Below, piece after piece: positions 58,424 through 64,000 of a stretch of 64,000 nt of DNA. The stretch is taken from the NCBI GenBank assembly GCA_030830965.1, contig JAURLX010000004.1, positions 310,001 through 374,000 of the forward strand. Direction: 5' to 3'. How positions within the stretch are numbered: the stretch's first letter is position 1; the number at the start of each line of letters is the position of its first letter. Below the pieces are notes generated by a model. It saw nothing but the letters and a program-made list of their open reading frames with translations, had not been told where the DNA came from and searched no databases. This stretch comes from Verrucomicrobiota bacterium (GTDB lineage: Bacteria > Verrucomicrobiota > Verrucomicrobiia > Opitutales > UBA953). The position numbers were made by a program, and so were the translations under genes.

Positions 58424-60330
58424 TGGGAAAGTCTTTTGAAGAATGGGTGGACATAAGGGAGGGCCACGTTGCGGAAATCGCTGTGCAGCCAACGGCCGGA
58501 CTTCCTGCCGTCCTCATGGCCGGCCCGGGGCCATCCCATCGCCTGAAGACGCCCATCGGACTCCAGATTGAAATCGGCGAGCTGCCTCAAGTCCAAGGCA
58601 TGACAGCCCGCCGCATAGCTCCTGGCGGGAACGCCCCGGGCCAGGACGTCGGCGAACATTGCGCGCTCCTGCAACGACGTGTTGGATCGGCGCGGACGAG
58701 AATCGTGCAACCTGTCCCAGAGAAAACGGCCGAAGAAGGGCTGGGCGCGAAGCTGCTCGTCCGTGAGGCGGGCGGCCTCATCCGGAGTCATTCGCAGATA
58801 ATACCCGCCGGGTTCGCGGATACCGTTCGGGACGTAACGCCCCTTCCATCGTTCATTGAACCCCCATCCTGCCTGGCCGCGGCGCATGAAAAGCGTCCCC
58901 AGTGAACGCATCATGGAGACGCCCTTCAGCAGCTCCTGCGTCTTCCAGACGCCGTTTCCGTAATCCCGGCCGTTGATCAATGCGGAGAGCAGGGAGGCGG
59001 AATCGACATCCTCAGGACAGTTGGTCACGTCCTCGCCTTCCGAATAAGCGTTGATGACCTCGACTGCCTTCGGAATGCCGCCGAAGGCTCCGGACCATCC
59101 GAACTGGCTGCGGTAGTCGTGCCCCGGGAAAAGCGCATGCCAGGAAGATGCGTGCAGCCTGCGCTGATAGCCCCGCCAGCGCACGTCGGTCATGTGGAAG
59201 GCATGGGATGGGTCCGTATCCTCAGCCGTATAGGCCTCCGCCGGCACGGCCGCGTTGACCATGTAATACTTGTCTGGCCTCCACCCGCCACGCTCCAAGG
59301 CTTCGCCGGCGACGACATTGCCGAGGCTGTGGGCGATGAGAACGACCGTCCCGCCCCTGATGGATGAGGAAGCCCTCACTCCCAGCGCCCGTCCCGCGAA
59401 GAAGGCGTTCCGCACCGCGGCGTGGTAATCCAGACCCGTGGCGCCGTTCCACAGCACGCCGACGAACTTCCTGCCGCATCCCGTCACGTGCAGTCGCTTG
59501 AACATCTCGGCGTTCCACCCCCTTGCGGCGCCCGCCGGCACGTTGTAGCCGTGCACGAACACGGTCCAGCCCTCCGTCAGGTCGGCGTCGGGCAGAGCAC
59601 GAGGCTCCGACATGCGGGACGGCGAAGGGCCGACCGTCAGCATCCGGTACATGTCTTCCACGGACGAGAGGGCGATCTCGCGGTGAGCGAGGAAGATCCC
59701 GCCCGAAGAAGTCCTCACTCTCAGCTCGATCCGGTGCAGGCCCGCCTTGAGGCCTTCACAGAGTAGCACGGCCTGCCCGACACCCCCCTCGCGCCCCATG
59801 CTCGAGAGGAGCGTGCGTGGCAGGGCGACCCAACCGCCTTTCGCAAGCCCGACCGGTTCAGCCGCCTCAATGCCGCTTGCGAGGTCATGGCCGAAGGCCT
59901 TGAGCCCGACTTGGCGGTGCAGGGCGCCCACATCGTACGGTGGAATCGCCGCAGGGTAGGCCTCCAGGCCTCCGGTGGCACAACGCACCTCATAGACCGC
60001 GTCGTCATGGCCGTGGGCGGCGAACAGCGCCTCGAGCCCAAGCCGGACGGGGAAAAAATCCACCAAATCCCTCTGTCCGTCGATTCCAGGCGTCGACCAG
60101 TCAGGCTTGCCCAGGCCCGGCGTATCCCTCCCCGCCTGCCAATCCCCCTCGTCATCGTCGTCATTGACCCACCATCTAAACGGCTGGCCGTCGGCGCGGC
60201 CCTCCCCCTCCGCGATGTGCCCGCTGCGATTCTCGTCCAGCCAGATCCCGAAAGCCGTGTCCGCCTCCTGCGCCAGGAGTCCGGCCACCATGAAGACCGA
60301 AGCGAAGGCGTATCGCATGATGTTGTTCAT
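58420..60330 (-). CDS. Exported alpha/beta-hydrolase-like protein of unknown substrate
   Basis: The ATG at 60330 (MNNIMRYAFASVFMVAGLLAQ) gives 636 residues with a signal peptide; the open frame upstream to 60507 lacks signal-peptide character. The N-terminal region contains the acidic run NDDDDEGDW. Around 255-340 the alpha/beta hydrolase core shows TVFVHGYN (oxyanion strand) and the nucleophile elbow AHSLGN with S335. The C-terminal 250 residues are unrecognised. It is followed by the Ig-like protein gene through an ATGA overlap. GC content is lower than in the flanking genes, so recent acquisition is possible. Confidence 0.75.
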   Translation of the reverse strand: MNNIMRYAFASVFMVAGLLAQEADTAFGIWLDENRSGHIAEGEGRADGQPFRWWVNDDDDEGDWQAGRDTPGLGKPDWSTPGIDGQRDLVDFFPVRLGLEALFAAHGHDDAVYEVRCATGGLEAYPAAIPPYDVGALHRQVGLKAFGHDLASGIEAAEPVGLAKGGWVALPRTLLSSMGREGGVGQAVLLCEGLKAGLHRIELRVRTSSGGIFLAHREIALSSVEDMYRMLTVGPSPSRMSEPRALPDADLTEGWTVFVHGYNVPAGAARGWNAEMFKRLHVTGCGRKFVGVLWNGATGLDYHAAVRNAFFAGRALGVRASSSIRGGTVVLIAHSLGNVVAGEALERGGWRPDKYYMVNAAVPAEAYTAEDTDPSHAFHMTDVRWRGYQRRLHASSWHALFPGHDYRSQFGWSGAFGGIPKAVEVINAYSEGEDVTNCPEDVDSASLLSALINGRDYGNGVWKTQELLKGVSMMRSLGTLFMRRGQAGWGFNERWKGRYVPNGIREPGGYYLRMTPDEAARLTDEQLRAQPFFGRFLWDRLHDSRPRRSNTSLQERAMFADVLARGVPARSYAAGCHALDLRQLADFNLESDGRLQAMGWPRAGHEDGRKSGRWLHSDFRNVALPYVHPFFKRLSQ

Positions 60331-60472
60331 GGATCCGATGCGGACAGCGGGCCCGTGCATGCACAAGGCGGCCCTGATGATATCCGCACCATGCGGACCC
60401 GCCCGGGTCGGCCCATGAGGCGAGCCCCCCTGACGCTTGCGCTTGACCGGGCGCATGTCTGAATGACGCGCG

Positions 60473-61399
60473 ATGGAGATCCTCTTCAGCGCCGTCGCGG
60501 CGGTCATGCTCTACCTGCACAGCCTGCGCGACTTCGCGCGGGAGGTGACGACCCTGGGCGGCGAACGGCTGCGCGGCTGGCTGCGCACGCTCACGGGCAA
60601 CCGCTTCATGGGCGCGCTCACGGGGGCGACCTTCGCCGCGCTCGTGCAGTCCTCCTCGGTCGTGAACTTCGTCACGATGGGACTCGCCGAGCGGCGCGCC
60701 CTGCCCATGCGCTCCGCCTGGACGGTCATGATCGGGGCCAACGTGGGCACGACGGTCACGGCCTGGCTCATCGCGTTCAAACTAACGGCGCTCGGTCCGG
60801 TGCTGATGACGGCCGGCGGCTTCTGGTCGCTGCTCGCGCCACAGCGGCTACGGCCCTACGGGAAGCCCATCTTCCACTTCGGGCTGATCTTCCTGGCCTT
60901 GGAGCTGATCCGCTCGACGCTGCTGCCGCTCGCGCAGACGCCCGAGGTGCTCGCCTGGCGCGACAACCTGTCGACGCCCCCGCTGGCCCTGGCCTTCGGG
61001 GCCTGCCTGACGATGCTGGTGCAGTCCTCCTCGGTGGTGGTGGGGATGACGGTCCTTTCGGTGGCGGGCGGGCTGCTCGCCCCGGAGCTCTCCATCTGGG
61101 TGGTGGTCGGGGCCAACCTCGGCACGGGCTGGGTCGCGCTCGCGACGGCGTGGTCGCTCGGGCCCTTCGCACGGCGGCTGGCCACCTTCAACGCCGGGCT
61201 GGACCTCTGCGGGCTGGCGCTGTTCGCCGTGGCGATGCAACACGCGGTCCTGCCGCTGCTGGGCATGGTGGCCGAGCCGGGCCGCAAGGTGGCGCTCGCC
61301 CACTCGGCCTTCAACCTTTCGGCCTCCGGGCTCGCGCTCCTCCTGCTGCCCTGGATCTGGAGCAGACTGGAGAAGTTCGTGCCGCGGGAGGCCCGCTGA
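60473..61399 (+). CDS. Na+/phosphate cotransporter-like membrane protein
   Basis: A PNaS-family transporter. The 308-residue product has two inverted-repeat-like halves, each carrying the QSSSVV motif: FAALVQSSSVVNFVTMGL and LTMLVQSSSVVVGMTVLSV. Each motif is followed by IGANVGT / VGANLGTG. About eight to nine hydrophobic helices are visible. The cytoplasmic PhoU-like tail seen on many relatives is missing, so it is a short form. Phosphate is the likely substrate. It is divergent from the hydrolase operon and convergent with the surface-protein gene. Confidence 0.88.
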   Translation: MEILFSAVAAVMLYLHSLRDFAREVTTLGGERLRGWLRTLTGNRFMGALTGATFAALVQSSSVVNFVTMGLAERRALPMRSAWTVMIGANVGTTVTAWLIAFKLTALGPVLMTAGGFWSLLAPQRLRPYGKPIFHFGLIFLALELIRSTLLPLAQTPEVLAWRDNLSTPPLALAFGACLTMLVQSSSVVVGMTVLSVAGGLLAPELSIWVVVGANLGTGWVALATAWSLGPFARRLATFNAGLDLCGLALFAVAMQHAVLPLLGMVAEPGRKVALAHSAFNLSASGLALLLLPWIWSRLEKFVPREAR

Positions 61400-61404
61400 G
61401 GGAC

Positions 61405-64000
61405 TCAGGCCTTCTTCCTGCGGCGGCGCACCGCGGCGGCGGCGAGGGCCAGCGCACCGAGGCCGAACCCGTAGGTCGAAGGCTCGGGCACGGCCGTGAG
61501 CGTGATCAGGCCGTTGCCGTCATAGGAGATCGACCAGAGGTCGTAGTTCGCGGCCGTCGCGTCGGTATGCTGGAATTCGCTGAAATCCAGGGTGAAGACG
61601 TCGGCGATGTTGGTCACGCCCCCGGGGAGGACCACGCCGCCCACGTAGGCGAATTCGAAGGAGCGGGGGGCATCCGAGTTGAAGTTGAGCGGCGCCGCGC
61701 CCCTGACATTGAGGGCGTTGAGCGAGACGATGCGCAGGATGACGCGATTCGAAGAGGAGGCGCCGCTCAGGTCCATGTTGCCGGTCAGCTCGATGGAGTC
61801 GTAGCCGACGCCGGCCGCCAGCAGCGGGTTGAAGACCTCCCAGTCGAGCACGGAGCCCCCGACGAGGGTCATGCCGATTCCGTAGAGGGTGTCGGGCGAG
61901 TTGCCGGGCGCCACGACGCCTCCGGAACCCACGGTGACGTTGCCGACGCTGCCGCCGCCGCCGAGGGTGGCCCCGGATGCGATGGCGACGTCGCCCACGG
62001 ACCCGTTGACGACGAGACGTCCGGAGGAGAGGGTCACGTCGTAGGACCCGGTGCTGGCCGCGCCGATGACGAGGACTCCCGAACCCTGCTTCACGAGGGA
62101 GCCGTCGGTGCCGACGGAGGGCGTGGCGGCGAAGGACACGGTGTTGGACCCGACGTCCAGGACCGCGGCGGCCAAGGCGGGCACGGTGAGGCGGGCCGAG
62201 ATATCATCGGTGTTGCCGGACTCCCACCGGAGCCTGGCCCCGTCGGCGACCGTGACCGCACCGGTGTAGCCGGAGCCGCCGAGCGCGCCGGCCGTGAAGG
62301 CAAGCGTACCGCCCGTGACCGTGGTCTCGAGGCCCGACTTGAACCTGACGGAGGATCCGGCGATGACCCAGGTCCCCGCGCCGTCCACCTCAAGGACGGA
62401 GATTCCGCGAGACGCGTTGAGGTCGTCCTGGGAAAGGACGGCCTCGAAGCGGTTCACCGCGGCGTTGTTGGCGACCAATTTGAGCGCCGGCGTGGCGAAG
62501 GCCGGGTCGAGCGCCACGATGGCGGCCGAGCCGAACGTGAGCGAGGAGGCGGAGCCGGAGGCGGCCAGGACGGCCGAGCCGTTGATCGTGAAGCTGCGCG
62601 AGGTCGTGGTGGCGGTCGTGCCGGTGAAGTTGAGCGTCGCGCCGTTGCCGAGCACGAGCTTGGTCGGGTCGGTCAGCGCCGAGGCTCCGAGGGAGCTGCT
62701 GTCGTCCGCGAGGTAAGCCGCCGAGATGACGGCCCCGGCGTTCGTGGCCGTGACGGCCCCGGTGAAGAAGTGCGGGGTCGCGAGGACGAGCTCCCCGGCG
62801 TCGGCCTTCCCCAAGCCGTCGGCGCCGGTGAGCACGGTCGAGACCGTGGAGGTTCCGGTGGTCGCGACGGTGGCCACGTCGATGCCGCCGACGATCGTGC
62901 CGCCGGTCGCGACGGCGATGGCGTTGGAGATGCCGAGGCTGTTCAGGTTGAGCGTCGCGCCCGCTCCCACCGAGACGGCGCCGCTGCCGAGCGCGCCGGC
63001 GTCCTGGATGACGAGCTGGCCTCCGTTGATGATTGTGGCGCCGCTGAACGATCCGTTCGCGCCGGCGAGGGTCAGGATGCCGGCCGTGGCCTTGACCAGC
63101 GTGCCGCTGCCGAGGAGGCTTCCGGCGAAGGTTCCGCCGTCGACGGTCAGCGAAGTCGCGGCGGAGAGATTGACCGTGCCGGCCGTGAGCGTGCCGATGG
63201 ACGCCGTGGCGCCGTTGAGGTTCAACGTGCCGCCGCTGAGGGTCGTCACGGTCGCGGCGCCGACCACGGTGACCGTGCCGGCGGAGATGCCGCCCGTGAT
63301 TTCGGCGTCGGCCCCGAAGCGGGTCTTGCCGGCGCCGGCCAGGCTGGTGAGGGTGATCTTGCCCGTCGCGGCGGTGAAGTTGAGCGCGTCGGCGGTCGTG
63401 CCCGCATTGGAGATCGCGCCCGTGATGGTGAGGTCCGCGGCCGAGATGCTCGCGGTGGCGGCGGCGTCCAACGTCAGCGTGGCGGCGAGGTTGTAATCCG
63501 TGGCGGCGAGAATCGCGCCGTTGACGGTGATGCCGGAGGTGCCCGCGAGGGCGCCCGCGCCGGCGGTCAGCGTGCCGGCCGAGACAAGCGTGGCGCCCGT
63601 GAAAGTGTTCGCCCCGCTCAGCTCGAGCGTGCCGGAGCCGCCCTGCGTCACCGCGCCCCCGCCGCTGATGACTCCGCTGATCGTCTGGGCGGCGCTGCTG
63701 ACATACCGGAAGGTCCCTTCGTTGGTGATCGCCGCCGTGAACGTACCCCCGTTGAGGCTCGAGGCGCCGCCGACCTCCAGGACGCCGGCGACGATGTCCA
63801 GGGCGTAGTTGCCGCCGTGGACCCCCGTGATCGCCATCGTTCCCAGGCCCTGCTTGCTCAGGGTCCCGTTCGACCAGCGCACGGAAAGCTCGAGGTCCAC
63901 GCCATCGGTGCCGTCGGCCACGTCGAAGACGGTGTTCCCGGACCCCTGGTTGTTGATAAAGCCGTCGTTGGTCTGGGAAATGGTGTTCTTCGAGCCACCC
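61405..64000 (-). CDS. Autotransporter-repeat surface protein with PEP-CTERM signal, 3' part
   Basis: The frame is open to the window edge, so the N-terminus is missing; about 865 residues are visible. They consist of many Gly/Ala/Thr/Ser-rich beta-strand repeats with motifs such as GSGTLELSGANTFTGATLVSAG and GTLNLNG, the autotransporter-associated beta-helix type. The end is a PEP-CTERM sorting signal: VPEPSTYGFGLGALALAAAAVRRRRKKA (PEP motif, membrane helix, basic tail), which an exosortase would process. No exosortase gene is in the window. A GTG at 63921 is not the true start. Confidence 0.9.
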   Translation of the reverse strand, partial: GGSKNTISQTNDGFINNQGSGNTVFDVADGTDGVDLELSVRWSNGTLSKQGLGTMAITGVHGGNYALDIVAGVLEVGGASSLNGGTFTAAITNEGTFRYVSSAAQTISGVISGGGAVTQGGSGTLELSGANTFTGATLVSAGTLTAGAGALAGTSGITVNGAILAATDYNLAATLTLDAAATASISAADLTITGAISNAGTTADALNFTAATGKITLTSLAGAGKTRFGADAEITGGISAGTVTVVGAATVTTLSGGTLNLNGATASIGTLTAGTVNLSAATSLTVDGGTFAGSLLGSGTLVKATAGILTLAGANGSFSGATIINGGQLVIQDAGALGSGAVSVGAGATLNLNSLGISNAIAVATGGTIVGGIDVATVATTGTSTVSTVLTGADGLGKADAGELVLATPHFFTGAVTATNAGAVISAAYLADDSSSLGASALTDPTKLVLGNGATLNFTGTTATTTSRSFTINGSAVLAASGSASSLTFGSAAIVALDPAFATPALKLVANNAAVNRFEAVLSQDDLNASRGISVLEVDGAGTWVIAGSSVRFKSGLETTVTGGTLAFTAGALGGSGYTGAVTVADGARLRWESGNTDDISARLTVPALAAAVLDVGSNTVSFAATPSVGTDGSLVKQGSGVLVIGAASTGSYDVTLSSGRLVVNGSVGDVAIASGATLGGGGSVGNVTVGSGGVVAPGNSPDTLYGIGMTLVGGSVLDWEVFNPLLAAGVGYDSIELTGNMDLSGASSSNRVILRIVSLNALNVRGAAPLNFNSDAPRSFEFAYVGGVVLPGGVTNIADVFTLDFSEFQHTDATAANYDLWSISYDGNGLITLTAVPEPSTYGFGLGALALAAAAVRRRRKKA

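Overview
The window is high-GC, gene-dense DNA that most resembles the Verrucomicrobiota (PVC superphylum, probably the Opitutae side). This is an inference from several things together: sulfatases next to exported cytochrome c/propeller pairs, a PEP-CTERM autotransporter-repeat protein, a double-length UvrA of the kind known in Chlamydiae, and a ribosomal operon with no rpmD (L30). No stretch over about 210 bases lacks a gene. Most genes are tightly packed, with many ATGA, GTGA or TGATG stop/start overlaps. Start codons often lack a recognisable Shine-Dalgarno sequence.

1-13092 (minus strand) is one continuous str-S10-spc ribosomal supercluster, read from rpsL down to secY, which is cut by the window edge: S12, S7, EF-G, S10, L3, L4, L23, L2, S19, a small exported protein of unknown function, L22, S3, L16, L29, S17, L14, L24, L5, S14, S8, L6, L18, S5, L15, SecY. 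tuf is absent between fusA and rpsJ, and rpmD is absent between rpsE and rplO. Two possible structured leaders lie upstream of rpsL and rplC.

13261-27320 (plus strand) is a housekeeping run: an exported TPR protein, SufE, heme A synthase (CtaA), heme O synthase (CtaB), 5-formyl-THF cyclo-ligase, the giant tandem UvrA, PdxJ, AcpS, NAD(P)HX repair enzyme Nnr and DprA. 27322-32457 holds a SanA/YdcF-like membrane protein, a sigma-54 response regulator, a DUF1080 lipoprotein, a conserved unknown coupled to a gamma-carbonic-anhydrase-like protein, and rplU-rpmA with a clear terminator.

32573-49415 carries a MATE exporter and two cytochrome c/beta-propeller gene pairs. The first pair follows DJ-1/PfpI and Tat-exported sugar isomerase genes. 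The second carries a PA14 domain. Between the two pairs are a protease cluster (ClpP, rhomboid, Prc/Tsp), an anchored aldose 1-epimerase and a Na+/solute symporter. 49522-52025 encodes two exported coiled-coil proteins ending in ClpP-like domains with the Ser-His-Asp triad retained. Then come psd, tRNA-Leu(UAG), a HAD-like protein, an Rrf2 regulator without cysteines, two sulfatases, a small unknown protein, a two-gene exported unknown operon (one member a lipase-like alpha/beta hydrolase) and a Na+/phosphate-type transporter. The last gene is the 3' part of a large passenger-repeat PEP-CTERM surface protein, open at the window edge. The second half looks devoted to breaking down sulfated or complex carbohydrates, envelope proteolysis and electron transfer outside the cytoplasm; this is inferred from family content.
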